Origin: Micromonospora inositola
Lineage (GTDB): Bacteria > Actinomycetota > Actinomycetes > Mycobacteriales > Micromonosporaceae
Length of the DNA stretch: 64,000 nt
Assembly (NCBI RefSeq): GCF_900090285.1
Contig: NZ_LT607754.1
Coordinates: 62,001 to 126,000 of the forward strand
Direction: 5' to 3'
The number at the start of each line of letters is the position of its first letter. The stretch's first letter is position 1. A program made the translations under genes and the position numbers. Below, piece after piece: positions 51,854 to 61,580 of this stretch. Under the pieces are notes generated by a model. The model saw only the letters and a program-made list of their open reading frames with translations. It made no database searches and was not told where the DNA came from.

Positions 51854-52573
51854 TCAGTCGTCGACCAGGCGGCCGTCGCGGAGGGTGAGGATGCGGTCGG
51901 CCATCTCGATCAGCGCCGGGTCGTGGGTGGCCACCAGCGCGGTCATGCCGCGGGCGTGCACCACGGCCCGCAGCAGGTCCATGATGGACCGACCGGTCTC
52001 GGAGTCGAGCTGGCCGGTCGGCTCGTCGGCGATCAACAGGTCCGGCTCGTTCGCCAGGGCGCGGGCCACCGCCACCCGCTGCTGCTGCCCGCCGGACAGC
52101 TCGTACGGGCGCTGCGCGGCGTGCCCGCCGAGGCCCACGAGCTCCAGCAGCACCGCGACCCGCTGCTCCCGCTCGGCCGCCGGCACCCGGGCCAGCCGCA
52201 GCGGCACGCCGACGTTCTCCGCCGCGGACAGGATCGGCACCAGCCCGAAGGTCTGGAACACGAAGCCGACCGTCCCCCGGCGCAGCCGCAGCAGCTCCCG
52301 CTCACCGGCGGCCGTCACGTCGTGCCCGGCCACCCGCACCCGGCCCGAGTCCGGCCGGTCCAGCCCACCGACCAGGTTGAGCAGGGTGGTCTTGCCGGCG
52401 CCGGAGCGGCCCCGCACCGCGACCAGCTCACCCCGCCCGGCGGAGAACGACACGTCCCGGACGGCGTGCACGGCGTGCTCGCCCCGGCCGAAGGTGCGGC
52501 TCACCCCGTCGACCCGGACCACCTCGTCGGTGGTGGCCGTGCGGGCCGGCACCGGGGACAGTTGCTCGGTCAT
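51854..52573 (-). CDS. MacB-type ABC transporter ATPase
   Basis: A 239-aa ATPase: Walker A GRSGAGKTTLLNLVGG, Q-loop FVFQTFGLVPILSAAENV, signature LSGGQQQRVAVARAL, Walker B DLLIADEPTGQLD, switch His in VATHDPAL. It belongs to the lipoprotein-exporter/MacB group. It overlaps the upstream ATPase gene by four bases and is the last gene of a four-gene exporter operon. Confidence 0.93.
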   Translation of the reverse strand: MTEQLSPVPARTATTDEVVRVDGVSRTFGRGEHAVHAVRDVSFSAGRGELVAVRGRSGAGKTTLLNLVGGLDRPDSGRVRVAGHDVTAAGERELLRLRRGTVGFVFQTFGLVPILSAAENVGVPLRLARVPAAEREQRVAVLLELVGLGGHAAQRPYELSGGQQQRVAVARALANEPDLLIADEPTGQLDSETGRSIMDLLRAVVHARGMTALVATHDPALIEMADRILTLRDGRLVDD

Positions 52574-53565
52574 GCCTCACTCCGTTCGGCGTGCGCCCGG
52601 TCGCCGGGCCGCACCTCGACGTGGTCGGGTTCCAGGTTGAGCCGGACCCGGTCGCGCAGGACCAGCGCGTCGACGAAGGCCGCCGGCAGCTGCATCCGAC
52701 CGGTCCGGTCGAGCACCGCGTACTCCTCGCTGACCAGCTCGGTGCTGCCGTCCGCGGCGATCCGGGCGGTGCGACGTACCTCGGAGGCGGTCCGGCCGTC
52801 GCGGATCGCGACGGTCCGGCGGACCTGGCCGGCCACCGCCTGGTCGTGGGTGACCACCACGATGGTCACGCCCAGCTCGGCGTTGATGGTCCGCAGCGCG
52901 GCGAAGACCTGCGCGCCGGTCGCCTCGTCCAGCTCGCCGGTGGGCTCGTCGGCGAAGAGCACCTCCGGGTCGTTGGCCACCGCCACGGCCACTGCGCAGC
53001 GCTGCTGCTCGCCGCCACTCATCTGGCTGGGCTTCCGGTCCGCGCAGTAGCCGACACCGACCAGGTCGAGCAGCTCGCGAGCGCGTTCCCGCCGGGCCCG
53101 GCGGCCACCGCCGCGACCCGCCAGCTGCATCGGCAACTCGACATTCTCCTGCGCGGTCAGGTACGGCAGCAGGTTGCGGCCGGTCTGTTGCCAGACGAAG
53201 CCGACCATCTCTCGTCGGTAGCTCAGCTGCCGTCGGGCGGAGAGGTTGAGCAGGTCGTACTCCGCCACCCGGGCGATGCCAGCGGTCGGGGTGTCGAGCC
53301 CGGAGAGGATGTTCAGCAGGGTCGACTTGCCGGAGCCGGAGGCGCCCACGATCGCCACCAGCTCGCCCCGGTCGATGACCAGGTCGAGGCCCTGGAGGGC
53401 GACCACCTCCACCCCCTCGGTCTTGAAGATGCGGACCAGGCCGTCACACACGATGTGCCCGCGCAACCGGTCCTGGCCACCGGCCCGCTCGGCGGCACGC
53501 TGGGCGGCCTGGCGCTGCAGGGCGGCCAGGTCAAGGGCGACGGGGCTCTGTGCGGTAGCGGTCAT
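52570..53565 (-). CDS. MacB-type ABC ATPase with AbrB-like C-terminal extension
   Basis: A 331-aa protein. A short N-terminal leader is followed by the ATPase: Walker A GASGSGKSTLLNILSG, Q-loop VGFVWQQTGRNLLPYLTAQENV, signature MSGGEQQRCAVAVAVAN, Walker B VLFADEPTGELD and switch His VTHDQAV. After the ATPase come about 85 residues ending TGRMQLPAAFVDALVLRDRV with RLNLEPDHVEVRP, which resembles the SpoVT/AbrB swapped-hairpin pattern. It is coupled to both neighbours (TGATG upstream, four-base overlap downstream). Confidence 0.88.
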   Translation of the reverse strand: MTATAQSPVALDLAALQRQAAQRAAERAGGQDRLRGHIVCDGLVRIFKTEGVEVVALQGLDLVIDRGELVAIVGASGSGKSTLLNILSGLDTPTAGIARVAEYDLLNLSARRQLSYRREMVGFVWQQTGRNLLPYLTAQENVELPMQLAGRGGGRRARRERARELLDLVGVGYCADRKPSQMSGGEQQRCAVAVAVANDPEVLFADEPTGELDEATGAQVFAALRTINAELGVTIVVVTHDQAVAGQVRRTVAIRDGRTASEVRRTARIAADGSTELVSEEYAVLDRTGRMQLPAAFVDALVLRDRVRLNLEPDHVEVRPGDRAHAERSEA

Positions 53566-56309
53566 CAGCTCTCCTCTCCGAGCCGGAGCACCTCGCCGAG
53601 GCGCAGCCGGCGGTTGTTCAGGGCCTCGACGGCGACCGCGAAGCCGAGGGCGACCGCCCCCAGCGCGACGATCGCGGCGACCAGGCGGGGCTCGAACGCC
53701 ACCCGGACGGGGGCGCCGCTGGTGAAGGTCGACAGGCCGAGCACCGGGGTGAGCAGTAGCGGCAGCAGCGCCCCGACCAGCGCGCCGGTGAGCACCGCCA
53801 CGCCGACCAACGGGCCCAGCTCCACCAGCAGCAGTCCCCGCCACTGCCGGCGGGACAGGCCCAGGGTGCGCAGCCGGGACAGCACCTGACCGCGGGCCCG
53901 GGCGCCGGCCAGCACCACGAACGCGATCGCCAGCAGACCCAGCACCGTCCCGCCGGCGGCGCCGGCGACGAAGCCGAAGACCAGAACGCCGTTCGCGCTG
54001 CCCTCGCCCAACTGCCGGCGGGTCTCCGCCCAGGTGCGGACCTCCACCTCGCGCGGCGGATCGCCCCCAGTGACAGTTCCACCCTTCTGGAAGCGGCGCT
54101 GGCCCTCGTTGCCCACCCCTCGCAGCTCCCCGACGTCGAGGTCGTCGCCGGCGACCAGGAAGCCGGTCGGCACGGCAGCAGTGTCCCGCCGGGGCAGAGA
54201 CTGCCAGGGCAGGATGACGAACCGGCCGCTCTCCGCCCGGAGCATCGGGAAGCTGTCCGCCTGCTCGGCCACCCGGAACTCGTACCGCTGGCCCTGCACG
54301 GCCACGAACGCGGAGCGGTCCAGGCCGGCGGCAGCCAGATCGGCGGCCACGGCCGGGGAGACCACCGCGGGCAGCGGGCCCGGCTGCCCGCCGGGGGCGA
54401 GCAGCACCGCAGGCACGGTCACGCCGACTTCGGACTCCCGGACCACCCGGGCCATCGCCGGCCCGTCGACCAGCAGCACGTTGACCTCGCCGAGTCGGGC
54501 GTCCCTTCCGATCGCGTCCGATGCGAGGCGCTCACCCGCCTCCTGCAGCACCGGAGCGGCCGCTCGCACCCCGGGCAGCCGTTCCAGCTCGGCGCCGGTC
54601 TCCGGCGCGATCCGTTCTCCCCGGATCAACGCATCGGCGGGCACCTGCCGGCTGGCCGCCCCGTCTCGGCTCGTTTCGATGCCGGCCGCGACGACCGCGC
54701 AGAACGCCGCGGTCGCGATGGCCAGCACCACGACCACCAGCGGGGTGGTGACCATGGCGCGGCCGGCACGGGCGGTGCCCAGAAAGGCGACGCTGCCCCG
54801 GGCCCGGGCGGCGAGCCGGCTGAGCAGCCGCAGCGGCCACGGGTAGAGCCGTACGGCCAGCACAGCCGCGGCGACGGCGAGCAGCACCGGGACGGCGACG
54901 AGCAGCGGATCGATCTCGCCGAGAATGAGGCCGCGGCGGCGCAGCAGCACGACCGCGAGCCCGGCGAGCAGCAGCAGGCCCGCCTCCACGGTGATCCGTC
55001 GCGCGGAGGGGCGCAGCTTGATCAGGTCACGGCGCCCGGCGACTCCGGTCGGCGCGGCGAGCGTCGCCACCGGTAGCGCCAGCGTGGCCAGGATCGCCGC
55101 GACCAGCGCGGTCGCCGCGGTGTTCCCGGGCGCCCCCGGGGCCAAGTTTCCGAGGAGCCAGCCGAACGCCGCGGCGGGCAGCACCACGAGCAGCGACTCG
55201 GTGAGGCTGCGGCGGGCTCCGCTGGTGGCCGCGCCGCCCCGGGCACGCAGCAGGGTGAACTCGGTCCGGCGCCGGCGGACGGTCAGGCCGGTGGCCAGCA
55301 CGACCAGCCCGGCCAGGGTCGCCAGTACGCCGGTCGCGATCACCGCGAGGACGGTGCGGGCGGCGGCCACCGCCGCCATGAACTCCCGTAGCGGAAGGTC
55401 GAGGCCCTGGACGAAGGTGAAGCCCTGCGCCCGCTGACCCATCCGCTGAAAGCTGTCGATGAGCCCGGGTACGTCACGAGCATCGATGCCGTCGGCGACC
55501 AACCGGTAGCGCCAACCGAACCGCAGGCCCCAGCCGAGGTCGGAGAGGCGGTCCATCGCCGCGCGGTCGACGACCCCGAGGGCGATGAACGGCTGACCGT
55601 CCTTCTGCGGCTCGACCACGCGCAGTATCGGGGGCAGGCCCTGCCAGATGCCGTCCGCGGGCTCGCGCGGCTCGAACACGCCCACCACGGAGATCGGTAC
55701 GGGATCCGGGATGGCCTCCGCCATCTCCGGCGGGTAGGCCGCGCCGCCCTCAGCCGGTGGTGTCCTGGCGAGAGTCAGCCGGCTGCCGACCCGCAGGTTC
55801 AGCTTGCGGGCAACCTCGGCGGCCAGCGCCACCTGCACCGGCTGATCGGCCCGCGCCCCCGGGTCGGGCCAGCGCCCCTCGGTCAGGGTGCCGGCCTCCG
55901 CGATCCCCGGCATGTTCCGTAGACCGAGGTCGACCAGGAGGTTCTTCGCCGCCAGATCCGGGCCCCCGACGCGGCCGGGGTCGGTCTCCGCGGTGAACCA
56001 CCGCTGGTCGACCAGCCTCCGCACGTCCGGCGGCATCTCGGCCTGCTTCCTCGGCAGGTCCGCCTCGAACGCGTCCATCAACGACGTGCCGTTTCCGGCG
56101 CTGAAGACCGGATCGGAGGTCGTGTACGTCAGGTCCCGCTTCTCGGCCGGTTGGCTGGCCAGCAACGTCCGCAGGCCCTGATCCGTGCGCCAGTTCACGA
56201 CCCGTGGCATCCCGCTGATCAACAGCATGACGATCATCGTCAGCGCCGCGAGCAGCAGGAACCGTCCGCCGTACGCCCGGATCCGCCGGGCGGCCGCGCC
56301 GATGCTCAT
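53565..56309 (-). CDS. FtsX/MacB-type ABC permease
   Basis: A 914-aa permease: N-terminal helix (FLLLAALTMIVMLLISG), a large extracytoplasmic domain, a first FtsX block (helices near residues 265-440), further helices, a second large domain, and a C-terminal FtsX block (VLGLLAIAFVVLAGARARGQ onward). The ATG at 56309 follows GGGAGGCGG. Its stop overlaps the ATPase ATG (TGATG). It exports an unknown substrate, perhaps a lipoprotein or peptide. Confidence 0.85.
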   Translation of the reverse strand: MSIGAAARRIRAYGGRFLLLAALTMIVMLLISGMPRVVNWRTDQGLRTLLASQPAEKRDLTYTTSDPVFSAGNGTSLMDAFEADLPRKQAEMPPDVRRLVDQRWFTAETDPGRVGGPDLAAKNLLVDLGLRNMPGIAEAGTLTEGRWPDPGARADQPVQVALAAEVARKLNLRVGSRLTLARTPPAEGGAAYPPEMAEAIPDPVPISVVGVFEPREPADGIWQGLPPILRVVEPQKDGQPFIALGVVDRAAMDRLSDLGWGLRFGWRYRLVADGIDARDVPGLIDSFQRMGQRAQGFTFVQGLDLPLREFMAAVAAARTVLAVIATGVLATLAGLVVLATGLTVRRRRTEFTLLRARGGAATSGARRSLTESLLVVLPAAAFGWLLGNLAPGAPGNTAATALVAAILATLALPVATLAAPTGVAGRRDLIKLRPSARRITVEAGLLLLAGLAVVLLRRRGLILGEIDPLLVAVPVLLAVAAAVLAVRLYPWPLRLLSRLAARARGSVAFLGTARAGRAMVTTPLVVVVLAIATAAFCAVVAAGIETSRDGAASRQVPADALIRGERIAPETGAELERLPGVRAAAPVLQEAGERLASDAIGRDARLGEVNVLLVDGPAMARVVRESEVGVTVPAVLLAPGGQPGPLPAVVSPAVAADLAAAGLDRSAFVAVQGQRYEFRVAEQADSFPMLRAESGRFVILPWQSLPRRDTAAVPTGFLVAGDDLDVGELRGVGNEGQRRFQKGGTVTGGDPPREVEVRTWAETRRQLGEGSANGVLVFGFVAGAAGGTVLGLLAIAFVVLAGARARGQVLSRLRTLGLSRRQWRGLLLVELGPLVGVAVLTGALVGALLPLLLTPVLGLSTFTSGAPVRVAFEPRLVAAIVALGAVALGFAVAVEALNNRRLRLGEVLRLGEES

Positions 56310-56352
56310 CTCGCCGCCTCCCCGCTCGTGGTCGTCGCTCTGCTCCACCCGG

Positions 56353-59300
56353 TCACCGGTCTCCCCCAATCCGCAGCTGCGCCGCCGCCACCCGCTGCCG
56401 GATGCCGAGGGCGATGAACGCGCTGAAGGCCAGCGCCGCCAGCAACAGGCCGAGCGCGGTCAGCCCGATCGGCGCCCAGGGCAGCACGAAGGCCGCCTCG
56501 GGCACCGGCCGGCTGGCCGACGGGGTGAGGATGACCAGCGGGGCCATCGTCACGCCCACTGCGGCGCCCAGCAGCAGCCCGACCCCGACCCCAAGCCCGG
56601 CCAGGAACGTCTGCTCGGCCAGCAGCGCCCGGGTCAGCAGCCGGGGGGCGGCGCCGAGCGTGTGCAGCACGGCGAACTCCCCCAATCGGTGCCGGGCCGT
56701 CGCCCAGACATCGACGATCAACCCGACGAGGGCCAGTAGCACCGCACCGAGCGCGGCGGCGAGCAGACCGGTGCGGGCGCCCCGCCAGTACGGGTCTTCT
56801 GCGGCGCGTTCGGCCAGCTCCCGCCGGTCCAGCACGGTGGCACCGTGGAGGTCCGCCGCCGCGCGGGCCGCCGCGGCGTGTCCACCGTCGTCGGTGCCCA
56901 GCCACCACTCCTGCACCGGCCGGACGGTGCCTCGGTCCCGGATCAGCCAGTCCGTCGCTGCGGGCAGGTCCAGCAGCACGCCCTCTCCGGTGGTGGCCGG
57001 CACCGCGGCCATCTCGCCGATCAGCATGACCGGCAGCGACACGCCGGAGAGCGAGAGGGTGACGGTGTCCCCGGTGCGCAGGCTCAGCGCCTCACGTACC
57101 CGGGGAGTCATCAGCGCCGGCACCGACCGGTTGTCGCCGGCCGGCACCACGACGAAGCGGGAGGATTCCTGGTACGCGAACTGGCCGCCGGGCAGGAAGG
57201 TGACCTCGTTCTCGGCCGACAACCCGGTGGCCGTCGCCGAGACGGTCAGCTTGCCGGTCGGTTCACCGTTGGTCGCCAGCCACCCGTCGCCGAGCCGCGC
57301 CGGTTGCGCCGCCCCGTCGGCCCCGACCAGTCGCAGGTCGGTCACCTCCAGCCGGTACGCCGTGCCCGCCACGTCACCGCCGTCGGCCTCGAATCCCGCC
57401 AGCCGCAGAGGCCCAGCCTCGGGCAGTTTCACGGTGAACGGCGCCGGTCGGCCGTCGCTGCCCGTGCTTGCGACCGGCAGCCGGAAGGCCAGCCCGTCCG
57501 CCCGGGTCAACAGCATCGACACGGCGATCTGGTGCGGCGACACGGCGTCGCGCACCGGGGTCCGGACGGTGCCGGTGATCGATCTGGTGTCGGCGGGCAG
57601 CTCGACCCCGGCCGGCGCGCTCCGCGCCCGGACCAGCCGGTCGAACAGCGCCGGCACCGGCTCGTCGGCCAGCCGATCGTCGAGCCGCACCACCTGCGCC
57701 GCAGCCGCCACGTCGAGGCTCACCACGGTGGCGGGCAGGTCGGAGCGGCCGACCCGGATCTCGTCCCGCCAGGCCGGCAGTGCCCGCTCCGCCCCCGGCA
57801 GCGCCCTGAGCTCCGCGGCCCGGCCGACCGGGGCGACTCCGTCGCGCTCGGTGAGCCGCAGGTCGGCGCCGACGGCGTGGTTTGCCTGGTCGACCAGGGA
57901 GCGCTCGCCCGTGGCGACCAGCGACCAGGCCAGGGTGCTGCCGCCGACGGCGAGGGCGAGCAGCAGCACCGGCCCGGCGTGCGGGCGGCGACCCGCCTGC
58001 CACATGCCGAAGATGGTCGCCGTCCACAACTTCCGGTCGACAAAGCGTTCGGCGAACCGGGTTGCGGGTGGGAGCAGCCGCAGCGCCACCACCGCGCCGG
58101 CGAGCACGCCGAGCGTCGGCGCGGCGACCAGCAGCGGGTCCACCCCGAGCCGTCCGGCGGCGCCGGTCACCGGCGAGGAATACTGCCGCAGCTGCGTCCA
58201 GGCCAGCACCGCGAACGCGACCAGCACCAGGTCGAGGCTGGCCCGCTGCAGGGTGGCGGACCGGTCCGGTCGGGACCGGGCCGCCAGGTCGGCCACGTAC
58301 GTCCCGGCCCCGCGCAACGTCGGGGCAACCATCGCGACCAGACAGCCGGCGGCGGTGACCAACGCGGCCGCCCAGAGCAGCGTCGGGCTGCCGGCGGTGA
58401 GTGCGGGGCCGGTCGGATTGCCGCCCACGTGCCGCAACGCCTCACCGGCGAGCAGCGGCCCGAGCACGGCGGCCGGCAGGACGACGAGGGTTGCCTCCCG
58501 GGCGGCGAGGCCGGCCAACTGCCTGCGTGCGGCACCCCGCGCCCGCAGCAGGGCGGTCTGGTTCCGCCGGTCCTCGTGCAGCAGCGCGGCGACCAGCACC
58601 AGCGCGTACCCGCCGAGGACCACGATCAGCAGCACCGGGGTGGCCAGTGCGGAACGCCCCACCAGGTCGGCCCGGGCGATCCGGCTGAGCAGCCGGTCCA
58701 TGGCGGTTACGACCTGGACGGAGGAGCCGAGCCCGGCCGCCTCGGGCACCTGAGTGACGGCGTCGGTGAACGCCTGCCGGACGTCGAGCAGCCGGCCGTT
58801 CCGCGCCGCCGCCGTGAGATCCGGCTCGACCACCCACCATGCGGAGACCGAACGCGGGAAGGTCGCGGCGAAGTCCGCCGCGTCCAGCACGAACGGCCCG
58901 TACGAGGTGTCGGACGTCGCTGCGGCGTCCGTCCCCACCCCGGGCGCCAACCGCCAGTACGGCTCGGCCGGGTCACGCGGCCGCCACGTCCCGACGAGCA
59001 CCACCTCGCTGGCCCGCTCGGTGCTGCGGTCGAGCATCGGCACCCGCTCGCCGACGGTCATTCCCAGCGCGCCGGCGACCTTCTCCGGCAGTGTCACCTG
59101 CAGCGGCTTCGCCCCGGCCGACGGCCAGGCGCCGCTGGCGAGTTCGGCGTGCGCCGGCAGATCGTCCAGGGTTGCGAGGTTGGCGAAGATGGGGTCGTCG
59201 TCGGTCCGGACCCGGGGGCCAAGGTCGCCGGTCAGCTCCCGGCCACCGCCGTACCGGGCGCCGGTGACCGTGACCGGAGCACCGCCGAGACCAGCGGCGA

Positions 59301-59544
59301 ATCCCGCGCGGAGCGCCCGGTCCCGGGCCGCCAGCTCGGCGGCGTCCTTGCCGCCGGAGCCGCTCACCAGGATGCTGCGCTCCTCCAAGGGGGCACCGGC
59401 GAGCAACGCCCGCTGACCGGCCTCCACCGCTCGGCGGTTGTAGTCGGAGAGACCGGTGACCAGCGCGACCGCCACCAGGGCCGCGACCGCGGCGGCGAGC
59501 AGCAGCCCGCGCGCCTCGACGGCCCGCCTCCACACCAGTTTCAT
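56353..59544 (-). CDS. FtsX/MacB-type ABC permease
   Basis: A 1063-aa permease with an N-terminal helix (GLLLAAAVAALVAVALVTGL), a long extracytoplasmic domain, FtsX helices (ATPVLLIVVLGGYALVLVAALL; VLGPLLAGEAL) and a C-terminal FtsX block (LLAAALGAVLLALVGLIVDV...LGLLLAALAFSAFIALG). It is the first gene of the exporter operon, 43 bases before the second permease. A GTTAC, 6 bases, GTTAC direct repeat lies 75 bases upstream. Confidence 0.85.
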   Translation of the reverse strand: MKLVWRRAVEARGLLLAAAVAALVAVALVTGLSDYNRRAVEAGQRALLAGAPLEERSILVSGSGGKDAAELAARDRALRAGFAAGLGGAPVTVTGARYGGGRELTGDLGPRVRTDDDPIFANLATLDDLPAHAELASGAWPSAGAKPLQVTLPEKVAGALGMTVGERVPMLDRSTERASEVVLVGTWRPRDPAEPYWRLAPGVGTDAAATSDTSYGPFVLDAADFAATFPRSVSAWWVVEPDLTAAARNGRLLDVRQAFTDAVTQVPEAAGLGSSVQVVTAMDRLLSRIARADLVGRSALATPVLLIVVLGGYALVLVAALLHEDRRNQTALLRARGAARRQLAGLAAREATLVVLPAAVLGPLLAGEALRHVGGNPTGPALTAGSPTLLWAAALVTAAGCLVAMVAPTLRGAGTYVADLAARSRPDRSATLQRASLDLVLVAFAVLAWTQLRQYSSPVTGAAGRLGVDPLLVAAPTLGVLAGAVVALRLLPPATRFAERFVDRKLWTATIFGMWQAGRRPHAGPVLLLALAVGGSTLAWSLVATGERSLVDQANHAVGADLRLTERDGVAPVGRAAELRALPGAERALPAWRDEIRVGRSDLPATVVSLDVAAAAQVVRLDDRLADEPVPALFDRLVRARSAPAGVELPADTRSITGTVRTPVRDAVSPHQIAVSMLLTRADGLAFRLPVASTGSDGRPAPFTVKLPEAGPLRLAGFEADGGDVAGTAYRLEVTDLRLVGADGAAQPARLGDGWLATNGEPTGKLTVSATATGLSAENEVTFLPGGQFAYQESSRFVVVPAGDNRSVPALMTPRVREALSLRTGDTVTLSLSGVSLPVMLIGEMAAVPATTGEGVLLDLPAATDWLIRDRGTVRPVQEWWLGTDDGGHAAAARAAADLHGATVLDRRELAERAAEDPYWRGARTGLLAAALGAVLLALVGLIVDVWATARHRLGEFAVLHTLGAAPRLLTRALLAEQTFLAGLGVGVGLLLGAAVGVTMAPLVILTPSASRPVPEAAFVLPWAPIGLTALGLLLAALAFSAFIALGIRQRVAAAQLRIGGDR

Positions 59545-59618
59545 TCCGACGCCTCCCGGGGCCCCCGACGGGCCGACGACCAGGAAGACCGGTCGGGGCG
59601 CCGGAAAGGTTCGCGCCC

Positions 59619-59634
59619 GTTACATGATCGTTAC
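59619..59634. promoter_or_regulatory. GTTAC-N6-GTTAC direct repeat
   Basis: GTTAC ATGATC GTTAC has an 11-base period, upstream of the exporter operon. It may be an MtrA-like binding site. The same GTTAC element ends both repeats before the gene at 6140. Confidence 0.4.
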
Positions 59635-59651
59635 CGGGGCGGCGGGGTCGG

Positions 59652-60680
59652 TCAGTCCCGGGGCCGGTCGCGGTCCTTGGAGGGCTGCACCCGCTTGGGC
59701 TCGCCGGGCATCTTCGGGTGGTCCGGCGGGTACGGCAGGTCGCCCTGGCCGGCGGCGGCGTCCCGCTCGGCCCACTCCAGCAGCGGGGTGATGTCCCACG
59801 GAGCGTCGTCGATGCCGGCGTGCGGGTCGCCCCGCTCGGCGAGCCGGGCCGGCACGGTGCCCAGGTGGAAGTCGTCCGGGTCGACCTCGGGCAGCTCGTC
59901 CCAGTCGACCGGGGTGGAGACGGTGGCCCGAGCGTTGGCCCGCAGCGAGTACGCGCAGGCGATCGTCCGGTCCCGGGCCATCTGGTTGTAGTCCACGAAC
60001 ACCCGGCTGCCGCGCTGCTCCTTCCACCAGGCGGTGGTGATCAGCTCCGGGCGGCGGCGTTCCAGCTCCCGGGCCAGCGCGATGGTGGCCCGGCGCACCT
60101 CGGTGAACGTCCACCGGGGGTGGATCCGCAGGTAGACGTGCACGCCCCGGCCGCCGGAGGTCTTCGGCCAGCCGGTGGCGCCCAGCTCGGCCAGCAGCGC
60201 CCGGAGTTCGCCGGCGGCGGTGGCCGCGTCGGCGAAGTCGGTGCCTGGCTGCGGGTCGAGGTCGATCCGCAGCTCGTCGGGGCGGTCCACGTCGGCGGCG
60301 CGCACCGGCCACGGGTGGAACACCACGGTGCCCATCTGCGCGGCCCACGCGACGTGCGCCAGGTCCGCGGGGCAGAGCTCCGCGGCCGTCCGGCCGCTGG
60401 GGAAGCTGATCTCCGCGGTCCGCACCCACGGCGGTACGCCCCGGGCCGGCACCCGCTTCTGGAAGAACATCTCCCCCTCGATGCCCTCCGGGAAGCGCTG
60501 CAGCGTCGTCGGGCGGTCCCGCAGCGCCCGCATGATCCCGTCACCGACCGAGAGGTAGTAGCCGAACACGTCCGCCTTGGTGAACCCGCGCTGCGGGAAG
60601 ATCACCCGGTCCGGACTGCTCAGCCGTACGGTGTGCCCGGCCACCTGGATTTCCGCCGCCGCTGCCTTGGTGCCACCCAT
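59652..60680 (-). CDS. LigD-type NHEJ polymerase domain protein
   Basis: A 342-aa archaeo-eukaryotic primase-fold polymerase. FPQRGFTKADVFGYYL and FFQKRVPARGVPPWV start the fold. LRIDLDPQPGTDF holds two metal-binding Asp residues, KTSGGRGVHVYLRI the basic motif and NARATVSTPVDWDELP the end. It is a stand-alone polymerase half of LigD, typical of actinobacteria, and would add nucleotides at broken ends for NHEJ. Its stop lies 107 bases from the exporter operon. TATGGT ends six bases before the ATG. Confidence 0.92.
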   Translation of the reverse strand: MGGTKAAAAEIQVAGHTVRLSSPDRVIFPQRGFTKADVFGYYLSVGDGIMRALRDRPTTLQRFPEGIEGEMFFQKRVPARGVPPWVRTAEISFPSGRTAAELCPADLAHVAWAAQMGTVVFHPWPVRAADVDRPDELRIDLDPQPGTDFADAATAAGELRALLAELGATGWPKTSGGRGVHVYLRIHPRWTFTEVRRATIALARELERRRPELITTAWWKEQRGSRVFVDYNQMARDRTIACAYSLRANARATVSTPVDWDELPEVDPDDFHLGTVPARLAERGDPHAGIDDAPWDITPLLEWAERDAAAGQGDLPYPPDHPKMPGEPKRVQPSKDRDRPRD

Positions 60681-60715
60681 TGCGCGACCATATGCGATGG
60701 CACTGACGCCCGGCG

Positions 60716-60721
60716 TACCGT
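60716..60721 (+). promoter_or_regulatory. leaderless-type -10 of msrB
   Basis: TACCGT ends exactly six bases before the GTG at 60728; the divergent polymerase gene has TATGGT (60687-60692) at the same distance on the other strand. Confidence 0.55.
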
Positions 60722-60727
60722 TGAGCG

Positions 60728-61138
60728 GTGAGTCTTGACGAGAGCGAAGTGCCCCGCACCGAGGAAGAGTGGCGGGTCCGGCTGAGCCCCGAGGAGTTCC
60801 ACGTGCTCCGCGAGGCCGGCACCGAGCGGCCGTGGACCGGCGAGTACGTCGACACCAAGACCGCCGGCGTCTACCACTGCCGGGCCTGCGGCCTGGAGCT
60901 GTTCCGCAGCGACGCCAAGTTCGACTCGCACTGCGGCTGGCCGAGCTTCGACGACGCCATCCCCGGCGCGGTGAAGGAGATCCCGGACCGCACCCTCGGC
61001 ATGCTCCGTACGGAGATCCGTTGCGCCCGGTGCGACAGCCACCTGGGCCACGTCTTCGAGGGCGAGGGTTTCACCCCGAAGGACACCCGGCACTGCGTGA
61101 ACTCGCTCTCCATCCGGCTGGAGCCGAAGGAAGGCTGA
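60728..61138 (+). CDS. msrB: peptide-methionine (R)-S-oxide reductase
   Basis: A 136-aa MsrB: YHCRACG and IRCARCDSHLGHVF hold the four zinc cysteines, DSHCGWPSF the substrate strand, and DTRHCVNSLSI the catalytic Cys. It reduces methionine-R-sulphoxide in proteins. The C-terminus matches the thioredoxin-dependent type. Confidence 0.95.
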   Translation: MSLDESEVPRTEEEWRVRLSPEEFHVLREAGTERPWTGEYVDTKTAGVYHCRACGLELFRSDAKFDSHCGWPSFDDAIPGAVKEIPDRTLGMLRTEIRCARCDSHLGHVFEGEGFTPKDTRHCVNSLSIRLEPKEG

Positions 61139-61149
61139 CCCGGCACCGC

Positions 61150-61425
61150 TCAGAGCAGGAGGGTGCTGCCCTGGGCGTCCACCTGGTCGGCGGACTCGTC
61201 GTCGAGCCAGACGCCCCCGGTGGCGAGGTAGCGGAAGCGGTACTCGCCGGGGCCGAGCCGGACGGTCACCGTACGGCTGCCGTCGCGGCGGGTCACCAGC
61301 TCGTGCCGGCCGGGCTGCCAGTCGTTGAAGCAGCCGACGACGCTGACGGTGCCGGGCGGGGTGTCCCGGGGCAGGCAGAAGGTGACCCGGGTCTGGTTGC
61401 CGAAGAGCTTGCTGCGCTTGATCAC
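61150..61425 (-). CDS. CBM48 (isoamylase N-terminal-like) domain protein
   Basis: A 91-aa protein that is a single glycogen-binding-type domain: VTFCLPRDTPPGTVSVVGCF, then NDWQPGRHELVTRRDG and the closing YRFRYLATGGVWLDDESADQV. It resembles the AMPK-beta/isoamylase early set. No catalytic domain is attached. It probably binds alpha-glucan or acts in a regulatory complex. Confidence 0.85.
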   Translation of the reverse strand: MIKRSKLFGNQTRVTFCLPRDTPPGTVSVVGCFNDWQPGRHELVTRRDGSRTVTVRLGPGEYRFRYLATGGVWLDDESADQVDAQGSTLLL

Positions 61426-61580
61426 ATGGTCCTCCGGGGTTCGAGGCTGTCACCAGGCCCAACGCGCGACACGCCGGGGACGACTCGCCGTCGAGCCGGA
61501 TCAGGTTCGCCGGTTCCGGTTGCCCGGACGTGTCCGTTGCTCGACGCTGGTGTGACGTGTCCGTATCGGGGGGTTTTGGA

